The translations under genes and the position numbers were made by a program. Under the pieces are notes generated by a model that was not told where the DNA came from, did no database searches, and saw nothing but the letters and a program-made list of their open reading frames with translations. A DNA stretch of 64,000 nucleotides from Xenopus tropicalis (taxonomy: Eukaryota > Chordata > Amphibia > Anura > Pipidae), in assembly GCF_000004195.4 (NCBI RefSeq), contig NC_030683.2:87755410-87819409 (forward strand). The letters run 5' to 3'. Numbering within the stretch: the first letter of the stretch is position 1; each line of letters begins with the position of its first letter. Positions 47,952 to 61,200 of the stretch are shown here, in pieces.

Positions 47952-48474
47952 TATGCCTTCTTATGTATAAAAACTATAATTATATATTATATTACATTAT
48001 ACCTAAATCCATGTTATTATTTGTTCTGTGCTGTATTTTCTATATTGTGATTTGTATTTTGATGTAGCTTATGTTTTATAATAAAGGCTGAAGGTTATTC
48101 TATTATATATGTATAGATACCTGTGGATGGATGGATGAATAGATGGGGAGGTTGACAGCTCTGACATAGATACATACATTTTTTCAGAAAACATTTTCAG
48201 AATTGTTTGTAGCTAAAGACAGAAGAAAACTACTGCTGGGATTTATTGATCTCAGAACTCTCCATTAGACTATTCTTATGTATTCCAGTACAATGCCAAC
48301 ATTTGCCAACATGCACCAGATATCCGCACAACTGGGAGGGCAAGCTACTGGCATAGGTGCTGCCTCATACACAATTGGCTGGAGAGAGGGGTGAACTGCT
48401 CAACTGGAGCAGCAGATTGGTGGAGGAGGGCAACTGTAATAAATAAATAAATACAAACAGCATGGTTTGGATTA

Positions 48475-49250
48475 AGATAGTAAGTTAGGTTGAAAAAAGA
48501 CGTAGGTCCATCACATTCAACCATAATATCTATATATAACCTGCCTAATTGCTAGTTGATCCAGAGGAAGGCAAAAAACCCCATCTGAAGCCTCTCTAAT
48601 TTGCCGCAGAAGGGAAAAAATTCCTTTTTGACTCCAAGATGGCAATCGGACCAGTCCCTGGATCAACTTGTACGAAGAGCTATCTCCCATACCCCTGTAT
48701 TCCCTCACTTGCTAAAAAGCCACCCAACCACTTCTTAAAGCTATATAATGTATCAGCCAGTACAACTGATTCAGGGAGGAAATTCCAAAACTTCACAGCT
48801 CTCACAGTAAAAAATCCTTTCCGAATATTTAAACAGAGTGGGTGCCCTCGTGTCTGTTGGAAGGACTTACTGGTAAATAAAGCATTAGTGAGGTTATTAT
48901 ATGATCCCCTTATATATTTATACATAGTTATCATGTCTCCTCTTAAGCGCCTCTTCTCCAGGGTAAACAGACCCAACTTGGCCAGTCTTTCTTCATAACT
49001 GAGACTTTCCATACCCTTAACCAGCTTAGTTGCCCTTCTCTGGACCCTCTCTAACTCAATAATGTCCCGTTTGAGCACTGGAGACCAAAACTGAACAGCA
49101 TATTCTAGATCGGGCCTTACCAGCGCACTGTAAAGGGGAAGAATAACCCCCTCCTCCCGTGAATCTATACCCCTTTTAATACAGCTGCTGCCTGGCATTG
49201 CTTGCTACAGCCAAGTTTATTATTTACAAGGACTCCAAGGTCCTTCTCCA
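48475..49250 (-). mobile_element. CR1-type LINE fragment, second subfamily
   Basis: The minus-strand frame at 48680-49198 is open for 172 codons and reads IKRGIDSREEGVILPLYSAL, SPVLKRDIIELERVQRRATK and LRGDMITMYKYIRGSYNNL, then FTVRAVKFWNFLPESVV, the C-terminal part of a CR1 polymerase. It differs from the other copies (R-R-A-T-K instead of L-Q-L-N-W) and has a longer open frame, so it belongs to a younger or separate lineage. The 3' end is 'gttaggttgaaaaaagacgt'. Confidence 0.88.
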
Positions 49251-51048
49251 TTATGGATTTGTTTCCTTTGTACTGGTCCTTTCAAATTTGTGTTGATGTA
49301 ATACATTTTGAACTGAAAAAAAAACTTGATCATCCCATGCCCTAATAAGATTTAGGCTTGCTGATAGTAGCATTGGCCTATTTCCCAGCATGCCTAGAAG
49401 AAATAAAGGAATGTCTAGTTCCTACTAACAAACTAAATTGTTAAATTTATTGTAGCACCCATGCAAAATCAGCTCTTTGATTTAGATGGCATTTTAGGTC
49501 ATAACTTGTATGGAAATCTTTTGCCTTTGCCTTAATGCAACCTTGTTATTGGATACTTGAATATCAGCATTAGAGATAAGGAGTGAGTAGTCCTAATTAG
49601 ATGCACCTTGTTTCCTAGATACGTGAAACATTTATCATGTTTTTTTAAAAATGGATCCAAGTAACTATTAATGACATGGGAGACCCAGAAGGGGAGATTT
49701 TAGGAACTATCCATTTATTCTTTATAGCACTGGATGTTAGTGTATATAAGGGTCAGATGAACAGTATTCCTGTACTGTTTATTTTCTGTGGCAATCAAAT
49801 TCTAGCCAATAACCCTGTCATGTTTGCAACTTGTTAACACCCTATAGAGATATTCATGACAGTATTACATTACATTATCATAAATTCTTACATACAGCAT
49901 ACACAAATCAATATGGCTATTATGCATTGCAAAGAAGATACAACATGCACACACTTATCATTAAATACATTTGGAGTGGACAATGCTGTAAATTATATTT
50001 TTATTGCATCATATACAGAAAACCACAGGCAATTTTTTTTTATAAATTATATAAATGAAATACAAAATATATTCTACATTGTGTATATTGTAATATTCAA
50101 TCCACCATGCCCTGAGAAAACACATTATAAATACTTGGTATTTTGTGAAAGAAAAATAATGACCCCTATGTTGTATCATGTCTGAAATTGCACTTTGCTC
50201 ACTGCACTTGCCTTATAAATGAGCCCTGTTCTGTGGTAATTTAACTCAGAAGATGTAACCTCCAGTTACCAATCAGCAGTTAGCTCTGACCTACTACAAA
50301 GTTCTGATCGGTTAATTCTGTGAGTCTCTCTGAGTCAAAGAGGAGATAAATCCAATTTTGTGAATTCCCATCATTGACTTCTACTGCCATTAAATGTTAA
50401 CACTTTTTTCTATCACAAGAGGCAGTCAGACACTTATCACTATCAGAGTTTCAGCCATGTTGGGTGAAATATTACCTTTTGACAGCAGCTGTGTTATCTC
50501 TAGGCGGTTTAACAGATCTCGTATCTGATCAACATACATTCAGCAAAGCATTTCTTTTTTTTTAAGTTCAACTTCTAGTTTTTCTTTCCAGTGTACTGTC
50601 CTATACATAGCTTAACATTTTATTTCCTGTCCTGACCATCTTTCAGCCCTGCCCTTCCCACATTTCCTTTACAGTGGTACAAAAGAATCTCACAGCTGTA
50701 GGCTGAATGGCACGCTCAATATGAGTCACAAGTGTCCAGCTTGAATTTGTTGTTTTTATACCATTTCAAGTTTAGTCCCTTCTTTGCTTTTTCATTCTCC
50801 TTCAATAAATATCTCTTTTTATCTTCTTCCGTACTTAACAGGTACAATGGGCAAAGGTGAAAGACTGATGGCACAGTTTGATTCTTCAGGCTAAAATGAA
50901 ACAGAATTTGATGAGTGTGGAGTGTAATTTTCTGAACTGGAATTTAGTGGGTCAAACAGCAGCATGAGATACTGTTCTCTGATTTCCACAGCAGTGGTCT
51001 CACTGGCAAAACAGTGTTTTTATTGGTCTACATATATGAGGGTTATTC
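49251..51048. other. intergenic stretch between the convergent genes
   Basis: No supported exon. A minus-strand stretch near 50830-50898 with an acceptor-like 'tgtttcattttag' opens a 23-codon frame. It is not in phase with anything defended here. Confidence 0.35.
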
Positions 51049-51760
51049 TTTATTTAATACAAGTCACTTACAGCTGCTCCCCCTCAGTTGTCTATGAACT
51101 TTAGGGGACTGTCTGCAAACGTAAAGGGTAACTAATTTATCAGTTTCATTCTCAGTACAGGGCATGAAATTATTTGGAAATGCCCCCATGCAGATAAAAA
51201 AACACGTGTTGTTCATACTGTTTCCTGATCCTGTGTAAAAGTATACTTCTGCTAGTCCCATAACTGGCCAACGAGGGGTCATTATTATGGTATGGTTTAA
51301 ATGGAGAAGGTTACAGGGCTCACTCTCTTTCTTCTTGGATTCCACCTGAGCAGGAAGGCAGATGAAGACTAGAGCCTGTTTGGATATAGGCCCAGTAGGG
51401 GAAGTTAGTTGTGAGGATATCTCTTTTATAGCTTGCTCAAGGTTGTAAAGGCTAAGTTCAGGATATTTAGTGAGGAGCCTGGTACTCCTACAAGAAAAAT
51501 AGAAGTATTAAAGTCATGGGTATATTGCCCTCAGGATACAGACTCAAGTGTACAGACTTAGGGGTAGCTATGACCCTGTCTAAGTTCCACATAGAGGGCC
51601 TATGGGCAAACACTTTGGAAGGTTCTATTTGTGAGTATATGGTGAACAACTGTACTGGATCATCTGTGCCTATTCCCCAAGAGATTAATGCTACATCCCT
51701 GCCAACAAAGTTATAATTATTTGTAAGAATCCCTGGTGCCCATTTATTGATTTACCCTAA
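51049..51760 (-). other. unassigned open frames followed by AATAAA
   Basis: Two adjacent minus-strand frames are open. The upstream one, about 51750-51488, includes the residues GRDVALISWGIGTDDPVQLF. The downstream one, 51487-51064, includes LLTKYPELSLYNLEQAIKEI and DKLVTLYVCRQSPKVHRQLR. The second starts right after a strong acceptor-like 'ctatttttcttgtag', ends with TGA at 51064-51066, and is followed within 10 bases by AATAAA (51049-51054). It could be the terminal exon of the plekhn1-like gene, but the phase does not fit exon 52219-52295. It could also be an eroded retroelement. I do not recognise either protein. Confidence 0.35.
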
Positions 51761-51786
51761 GAATCCTAAAATCTCTAATGTCCCCC

Positions 51787-51807
51787 GGGGGGGGGGGGGG
51801 GGGGGGG
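51787..51807. repeat. homopolymer run of 21 G
   Basis: An uninterrupted G-run preceded by CCCCC and followed by TGGGGGTGG, unusual in this AT-rich region. It can form G-quadruplexes and is prone to length errors. Confidence 0.95.
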
Positions 51808-52218
51808 TGGGGGTGGCAGGGGGTCTGTGAAATTTCTTCATACCTGCATAGAGTATTTTATGCTATCCTCACCTGTTGATAACAAACTAAGCATGTACAT
51901 AGTGAGTTTAAGCACAGCTTGTAAATACCTACAGCAACTGGGTCAGAGAGGTTATATTGATAATGTACATAACTTAAAACCTTATTCTTTTCCTTTATTT
52001 CTCTTTATTATAGGTTGTCATTAATTATTTTCTTCTGGCACAACTATGTATTAATGAAATGCCATGAGCTGTTTTTTAACAACATTTGAGTAAAATCCCT
52101 ATATATTAACAGGCAGTGTTAATTAGTACATTACTTTAAAAACAAAAATTACAAAGTTTTGCAGTTATTAAAGATCCAAGAAACATGCTGATGCTACTTA
52201 ATAATACGCAAAACCTAC

Positions 52219-52295
52219 CTTTTGCAGATAGAAAACCAGATGGTTATAGTCTCCAATAGTTGAGCAAGACACTAAAATTGGTTCCATGAGTTGAC
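52219..52295 (-). CDS. plekhn1: plekhn1-like exon: second PH domain C-helix
   Basis: 77 bp, acceptor 'atatcatatcatttag', donor 'AAAAG|GTAGGT', ends in phase 0. It encodes GQLMEPILVSCSTIGDYNHL then V-F-Y-L-Q-K. The helix lacks the usual Trp: Leu-Val-Phe replaces Leu-Trp-Ile of the first domain. Confidence 0.75.
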
Positions 52296-55200
52296 CTAAA
52301 TGATATGATATATATATTGATGTATGAACATGAAGGTTTATATTTCTATTTAGTCTCTATGTGAGGGCCATTCACCCTACTGGCAGCAGTATCTGCCAGA
52401 ATGCAGTGAGCAGAACTTATATAAAAAAGCAACTGTAAATTCATTGCACAAAAATGTGTACAAAATTGTGTGCCAAAATTACTAATACATGCACCTTGTG
52501 ACAAAATGCTAGTTAATTTGCACCTTGGTAAATTGCATAAAAGTAATAAAAAAAACAAGTGTAGTACAACAACATTTCAAAAGTTACCTTCCAAATCCTC
52601 ACATCAAAGCGGAACACACGAGCTGTGCAGCCTAATGGACTTGCGTACAGGGTGTGTGTTGAGTTTTGACTGCCAAGCTGCTCTGTGTTTGTAGCATAGA
52701 GATACTGTACTTGACATGGGATGTGGTACAATAGCTGTGTGCCTTAATCATTATATATCTGTAAAAATATCTGTGCCTTGCAAAAAAATGATGCAAATTG
52801 TAAATGGAAATTATGAATGCAGAAGGGATAAACATCCTGCAGACTGATTTACATATGTGACTGTATCGGAAAAATATATTATTCTGAAGAGTATGGGAAT
52901 GAGAGACATGAAATATGACTTATATTGTCATATGCAGAGCTGAACATTTCTTTATGTATTTAAACTATTGGTAGGAATGATGAAGACAACTTTATTCTAA
53001 GGAAATTTGCAGTTGATAATTATTTTATATTCTTAACCCATTTTTTAGTTGGCAGGGTCAGCAAACCCAGCAACCAGAATCCATTTTAAAATTTAGGCTG
53101 GGAAGAAGCAGATAGAAAAAACTGCAATATTGTCTCATAATATCACTGTGCACCAAACTGCAAGAGTTAAAAAAAAAGTTAATTTTAAGGTTAAGGGGCC
53201 AATGAAACCAAAACAATGATCTATTATTCAGACAGAGGCAGTTTGGCACAAAGCCATGCTTCTCCTCTTGAACAATGGATATATGTAAGGAAAGTACCCC
53301 ATATGTAATAATAAGGCACAAATTACGCACTGTTCAAATTTTAGATATAATTTGCCATGTTTTCCCCTACAATTCTACCATTATTGCAGGCATGCATGGA
53401 TTAGTGCTTTAATGTGTGTTCTGATGATGTTTTGACTGGTAACAAACTTTGCACCTTTTATTACATAACTCAAATCACAGAGTATGTCAGTGGTTTGTCG
53501 CATTTATTGTGAGGAATGGAATGAAATGAAGACATGAATAGAACTTACCTGCAATCTGGAACTCTAGTCTCCCATCCCAAGTGTTGCTTTCTTCAATATG
53601 AATTGCATTTAAAGGAAGAGTACCCTAGAAGGTAAAACATAGGAAATAAATGTATTTGCTAAAATAACATTCACTGGCAAGGAACCTATTACCCAGAATG
53701 CACTATGGGGATCCCTGGACAAAGATCTTTCTTGTATTTGGTCTTTTGTATCTCATAGCGCATATCTGTATATCTCTGGTAGAGGGTATGAATGATAAGT
53801 GTGAAGATGCTGTTGCGATGGCACAATATTGTGCTAGGGAGTCTGTAGGGTTTGTCATATTGATAAGGCATACCTGTAGCAAATGTAAGTATAATACAGT
53901 AATACATACTGTAATAGTAATAGTAATACTGTAATACATCATTTTAATCCCACATGCAAGTGCCACATGTGTTTTCTCTCCACCAAACTGTTTTACCAAG
54001 GACCTGTATATGGATATGAGTTCCCATTCTTTGTATTTATGCATTCTTTTAAATATATGAAGGGGGGGGGGAAGTAGTAGCAAATTTTACATTTGTGATT
54101 ATTAATGTTTAAAGGAAACAGCCAAACTTGTGATAGGTCAGCTTGTATGCATGTTTATTAGTGAATAGGCAGTGACTAGAGTGAGATGGGAGAGAATTTA
54201 GACTCATCAAGGCACAAAAACAAATACCTAATATTAGAATAAAAATCTAATTGCCTTTAGTGCCCCTTTTAAGATGGGATGCTAGTGCTCATTATTTACC
54301 TGGTGGGTCACTGCAGTCTTCTCAGCATCAATAGAAAGGAAAACAAGATCTTCAGAAAACAGCACCAGAAGCCGATCCTCAAAATCCTTTATAAAATACA
54401 GCAGTCAGTATGATGGATAAATGATATTTATGACATATGACCCATGCTTATTATGGCTTAGATACAGTTGTATACTAGATAGCTTCTACGTTATCCTTCA
54501 TGTAAAGTGGAACCTTGTGGGGTAACTAGGGGACCATGGGCCCAGGTGCAACAACTGCAACAAGGCCTCCCCCCAGGTGACTCCAGTGGATCTAACTGTG
54601 GGGAGGAGGACCTGGGCGCAGTAACACCCACTGCACCCCTGGTAGTTACACCACTGGTAGGTCCTACAGGCCTCTGTGGCTGCCTCCACTTCTAAAAAGG
54701 AGCTTTTTTAAATTGCACCTTTATCTTACATTTTCATTACAGCTTATGGATAATATTCCACTTTAAATGAGCAAATAAGTATATGAGTAAATACTCCATA
54801 ATTTCACAAATAAAATAACTGATGATATGGTTATACATTTTGAATATATTTTCATGCGTTTTCTGCAAACTATGAAAATGGCATTGGGCATGGCTTAAGT
54901 TGCTGGAAAAGACTCTGTCTCTGACCTGTTTTTACACAAAAACACAGATTCCTGTTACACAACTGGTCATTCTCTCTTTCTCTCTCTCTCTGCAAGTTTA
55001 CAAAATTAATTTTAGAATACTTACTGCATCTATAGTGTGGGCCACTCTCACTGCAGACAGGTAAATTGCATTACCCAGATGATGGATTGCTTTTCCTTCC
55101 CAGTTTTTAATAGGACAAGATATCAAATATCTTAGAAGTTCCCTCTTCTTCCACATACTGTCACATGGCAACTTAGGACATATAAAAAACATTTTTTTAT

Positions 55201-58200
55201 CAACTGGATCTACAAAAATATTTATAGAGAAGGATATAATAAATGTATAATAAAAGTATGGACTCCTTTTCAACTAGCTATGATTTTCAGTGAGTTTTTC
55301 CCTTGGGTATAAGGATGGCAAGAACTAAGACTGCAGCATTATTTACATATAAAACCAAATACACCTATTACCAAGCCACAAATAAGAAGGGGGATGCATC
55401 CTAATCTTCACAGACCAATTTCTGACAAATACCCACAGCCTGATGCAAATGTCCACAGTAAAGCCAAAGTAACAAGTGGATGCTACCTGCTATTTGGCTG
55501 CTGTAGGTTGACAAGACACAAAGCTTTTATTAAATAAAAGGACGTTTTATTAAATAACCCATTGGTCCCTTGTCCAGGGTTTTTTTGCAGAATATTCAAC
55601 TTCTGCATATATTCTATTTACATGCCTACTCCTTCCTGTTTAGTTCTCTTTTAGCCCATGGGTGATACTGCTAAGTTTCCCAGAAATACACTGTATGCAG
55701 CAGTTGGAACATCATGTTTTTTTATCCTTTGATGCTATTTTTGTGCTACATATTTACATATGATATAGTGAGAAAAACTAAGGCACTTTACATAATAAAT
55801 TATGCTAGAATATTTGTCCCTACAAGACTTCTTCCCAGGCAATACTCTACCATGGGGCATTTCTAGAGTGTCAGCTCCAATGCGGCCCCCCTCACCTGTG
55901 CCATGCTTACATGTTTGGCATCTATGTTTGTCCATCAAGTTCAACCCATCCAAGTAAACCCAGCACACCTAACCCACACCTACCAAACTATACACTCACA
56001 TACATAAACTATATATACAACCACTAATACTAACTGTTGATATTAGTATCACAATAGCCTTGGATATTCTGATTGTTCAAGAACTCATCCAGGCCCCTCT
56101 TAAAGGCATTAACAGAATCTGCCATTACAACATCACTAGGAAGGGCATTCCCCAACCTCACTGCCCTCACCGTGAAAAACCATCTACGCTGCTTCAAATG
56201 GAAGCTCCTTTCCTCTAATCTAAAGGGGTGGCCTCTGGTGCGTTGATTGTTTTTATGGGAAAAAAGAACATCCCCCATCTGCCTATAATCCCCTCTAATG
56301 TACTTGTACAGAGTAATCATGTCCCCTCGCAAGCGCCTCTTTTCCAGAGAAAACAACCCCAACCTCGACAGTCTAACCTCATAGTTTAAATCTTCAATCC
56401 CCTTTACCAGTTAAGTTGCAGTCTCTGCACTTTCTCCAGCTCATTAATATCCTTCTTAAGGACTGGAGCCCAAAACTGCACTGCATACTCAATGTGAGGC
56501 CTTACCAGGGACTGATAAAGGGGCAAAATTATGTTTTCATCCCTTGAGTCAATGCCCTTTTTTATACAAGACAGCACTTTATTTGCTTTAGTAGCCACAG
56601 AATGACACTGCCTGGAATTAGATAACTGCATACTGTAATGAGGGAGGGGCCCAGCAGGACATAAAAAGCACACAGGCCCAGGATCATTTTTGAGGCTCCA
56701 ATCTTTGTTGGGGGATGGGCTCAGGATTTCCATACACTTGCCTCAGGAGGACACAAAGGATAACTCGGTAATGTACATAGGGTTTTCTCAGTGTTTTATT
56801 CACTTTTATTTTATTTACTTTTTGTATGTATATGTCTCTTTTTGTAAAACCCTTTTAAATGCACTGTTCACCTTTGTAATATTAAATATAAAAGTTCTGG
56901 CCTTTGGCTCTATAAAGATCCCCACATACCTTGTTTACATGTGAATATATTAACTGCTTGGCTGTGTGTGTGTATTGAGTAGGGGGGCAAGTTTTATGTA
57001 AATGCTAATTAACTAGTGGGCTGCTAGCAGGAGAATGTGTTTGACTGTAATTAACCATTTGGCTGCTAGAGTGCTGTTGAATTAGTGGAACTAACCCTAA
57101 ATACAGTAAGAAAGCTTGTGTGATAAATTGTTCATTAGGTTTCTATCGCCTGTTAATGATAGATGGTGGCAGTGAATAGTTATTTGGGGCGGTGGTGTGT
57201 TTGGGGGTGCTTGATGTTAGTCTAACCTGTGTGAAAGGTGGCTGAGTATAACCCCTTGTTGCCTCGCCCCTGTGTCATACGCGTCTCAGAGTGGTGTGTT
57301 CCTGACACTATATGACTTACCCATCACCAGTCAGCAGCACCAATGCACCCGCTGTTGACCTTATGAATTGTGTGCAACTGCATGTATGGATACCTGGAAT
57401 TCTCTCCAGCCTAGCACTGGTTGCAAATCTAGAGTTCCCCTAGCAAGTTGCACCCATGGACTTAGCTTACTTGTGGCAAGAAAATTTGAAGTTAATGCCT
57501 TTGTAGACGCTGTGACTATAAGCACCCACATTGGTCATATTGCATTCAATTTGCACCATATAAATAAAGCTATGCATACATATATATTTAGGCACTTGCA
57601 ATTTCTAAGCATCAGGTCAGTGACAGTTGAAAAAATGCAGAAGGTGATTACTGTCATCAATGAATATGCTTATCTGTTTCACATAAAGTGAATTCACCCG
57701 TATTGGTGCATCGGACACAAAAAGTTACATATTGATGGGCAGAAAAGTCTTTTATAACTGGATTTTGGGGGGGCTCACAGGATTAAGGGCTTTGGATAGT
57801 CTACAGAGTGCTCAATCTAGAAGCTTAAATAAACAGCACTCATATCAAAACAAACAAAAAAATGTAAAACACTATATTAAAGGGGAGCTGTCACTATTGT
57901 AAAAATCCAGTGACATAACTGTAGTGGATGTTTAACTAATAGTTATGTGTTCATATTTATTGCATAATAAATGGATTATGTATAATACCTTGTTTATTAC
58001 AAGAATAAAATGAATGAACTATGCAGAGATACCCTCGCCCACGTCACTCCCTATGGCTGTGCATCCTGTTTCTGAGGATTTTGGGTGTGAGTTCCAGGTG
58101 AGTTGACATGCCTATTCAATCATGCCAGATTTTTGCCTCGTCAATGTAAACTGAACCAATTTAAAATGCCAACTGCACAACATTAAGAGAAATATTGTTA

Positions 58201-61200
58201 TTTCACTTAAAGTAGAAATGTGGCTCAAATGCTGTATTTTATATACTGATCTTAGCCTTAAGGTTTAGTATCTCTATAACAGTAATGATTCAGGCCTTTA
58301 AAGTTGTACACAGGAGCTCCCTATATGAAGTGTCAGTGACACTGCACATGCTCAGTGTGTTTTGAGCAGCTGTTGAGAAACTAAGCTTAGAAGTTATTGT
58401 CAAGCATAAAATGAGGTTTGTAATTGAAGCTGATGCTACAGGGCTGATAAATTCTGATGCTAATTTTACTGCTTTTTAAGCTGCTATGTAATGAGGATCT
58501 GAATGAATTACTAATCAGCCTTGTATTGTGACATTTCTATTCTATATACACAGTTTTTTGTGAGTTAGTCTCTAAACTTTGGTAAATGACAGCAGGACGG
58601 ATAGGGTTGCCAACTTTTTGTACTGGATAGTGCTTTTTGCTAATTGGTTGCTATTGGACTAGTTGGACTAGAAGTGTAAGATATTTGTACAGAATGCCTC
58701 TTAAAAAGTCATTATTAAATAAATGGTACAGGTCCAGAGCTGGATCTGTTGTCCAACATGCTCGGGACCTGGGGTTTTCTGGATAAGGGATCTTTCTGTA
58801 ATTTGGATCTCCATAACTGTGGAGTGGACTGAAGACCATCACAGACTACAAAGGAAAGAGCTGCAGAGTGGGGGAGGTAACTGCTTCTCTACCTGATGAG
58901 CTGAACACCTTCTATGCACACTTTGATAAACACCTATCTCAGGAGCTTTGGTTTAAAGAGGACGGTCGCCCTTATCAGATATCTCAGGCAGACGTGTGTA
59001 AACACTTCAGAAAAGTAAACACACGGAAAGCTCCTGGACCAGATAACATCCCAGGTCGTGTTTTCAAAGCATGCGCCCATGAGCTAGCAGATGTCTACAC
59101 AGACATTTTTAACCTTTCCCTGCTCCAGTCTGCTGTCCCAACATGTTTTAAGAGGACCACCATCATCCCTGTCCCTAAGAAAATGAATGTGAGCTGCCTT
59201 AATGACTATCGCCCAGTAGCACTCACCTCCATTGCCATGAAGTGCTTTGAGCGTATAGTCAAGGCTCACATCACATCTTTACTCCCTGCTTCACTTGATC
59301 CGCTCCAGTTTGCCTACAGGTCAAATAGATCTACTGATGATGCAATAGCAATTGCACTTCACACTGCCCTCTCCCACCTGGACCAGAGAAACACATACGT
59401 GCGGATGCTGTTCATTGACTACAGCTCCGCTTTCAACACCATCGTACCATCCAGACTTGTCATGAAACTCCGTGACCTGAACATCGGTTCCTCCCTGTGC
59501 AGCTGGATCCTGGACTTCCTGACAAACAGACCTCAGGTGGTTCGGATCGGCAACATCACCTCATCCACACTGACACTTAGCACCGGTGCCCCCCAGGGAT
59601 GTGTGCTCAGCCCCCTGCTGTACACCCTGTTCACCCACGACTGTACAGCAACACACAGCTCCAATACTATCATCAAATTTGCAGACGACACCACCATCAT
59701 CGGCTGCATTTCTAATGGAGATGAGTCGGCTTACAGGGCAGAGGTGAGAGCCCTGACATCATGGTGCCGGGACAACAACCTGCTGCTCAACGTCAGCAAA
59801 ACTAAGGAGCTCATTGTGGATTACAGGAGACTGCAGGGAGGAGGCCATACCCCCATTCACATTGAGGGAGCAGAGGTGGAGAGAGTCAGCTGCTTCAGAT
59901 TCCTGGGCATCAATATCAGTGAGGATCTGAGTTGGTCTCACCATGTTGGTGTGATCACAAAAGCTGCAAGACAGCGGCTCTTCTTTCTGCGGCGCCTGCG
60001 AAGGTTCAGCATGGACTCCAGAATACTCACAAACTTCTATCGATGCACCATTGAGAGTATTCTGCCTGGCTGTATCACCACCTGGTATGGCAGCTGTAAT
60101 GCTTTGGACCGCAAAGCTCTGCAGAGGGTGGTGAGATCAGCAGAGCGCATCACCAGGACTGAACTGCCGGCCATGCAGGACCTGTACAGACAGCGCTGTA
60201 GGAGGAAGATGCAGCGAATCCTCTCTGACCCCAGCCACCCCAGCCACAGTCTTTTTACGCTCCTACCATCAGGCAGGCGGTACAGGAGCATCCACACCCG
60301 CACCAGCAGATACAGAGACAGTTTCTACCCACAAGTCATCAGACTTCTGAACTGCTGACATTCTGCCTCCCCATAACTACTGGACTCTTCGCAGTGTCAC
60401 TTTAAGCAAAGCCACTTTAAATCCTCACTGCACAATTTCAAATATTGTATTGCATTTTATTATTGTAAATACTTGTACCTTTATTGCACACTTTTATTAT
60501 ATTTAATATTTGTATTTTTTTTTTTTTTTGTCTATGTAAAGTTGGGAGGAACACGGGTCAAAAAAAATTTCATTACAGTAATGATGCTTCATTGTTATTT
60601 GTATATGACAATAAACTTGAAACTTGAACTTAAACCTGCTAAACATCATTTAAATATTAAATAAACCCAATAGGCTTGTTTTTGCATCCAATAAGGATTA
60701 TTTATATCTTAGTTGGGATCTAGTACAAGGTACTGTTTTATTATTACAGAGAAAAAGGAAATCATTTTTAAAAATTAGAATTATTTGCTTATTATGGAGT
60801 CTAAGGGAGATGGCCTTTCCCTAACTTGGAACTTTCTAATAGGTTTCCGGATAAGGGAAACCATACCTGTACATTTTCTTACAGATTAGTTTTTTTTCTG
60901 AGTAACAGTAACAGTATTTCTTAGTCATGCAGATCTTTATAAATGACCAAAGATTCTATTCCTCATTCAAGGGGAAATTCAGGGACGTGTAATCTCAGAG
61001 AATCAGGCACAGTAACATTTGAATGTGGTGATGCTTGCTAAATGTCAAATGCACAACATTTACTGTTCCAAGATTCAGAGATGTATTTGAATGGTTGTTG
61101 GTATAGATTGGTAAGTATAGGTTGTGTGTGCTGGGTTTTCTTGGAAGGGTTGAACTTAATGGACTCTGGTTTTTTTTAACACTATGTAACTATGTCTGCA

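Larger units (their letters stand above)
58729..60869. mobile_element. MITE of the CAGGTATGGGA family, split by an L2 insertion
   Basis: The left half 58729-58815 ('gctcgggacctggggttttc', 'tctttctgtaatttggatct') and the right half 60631-60869 ('taggcttgtttttgcatcca', 'atcttagttgggatctagta', 'gggaaaccatacctg') form one element in the orientation opposite to the copy at 23065. TA flanks both outer ends (58727-58728 and 60870-60871). Confidence 0.75.

Noticed and set aside
59084..60303. Minus-strand and secondary frames in the L2 region
   Set aside because: Shadows of the reverse transcriptase frame, with no independent support.
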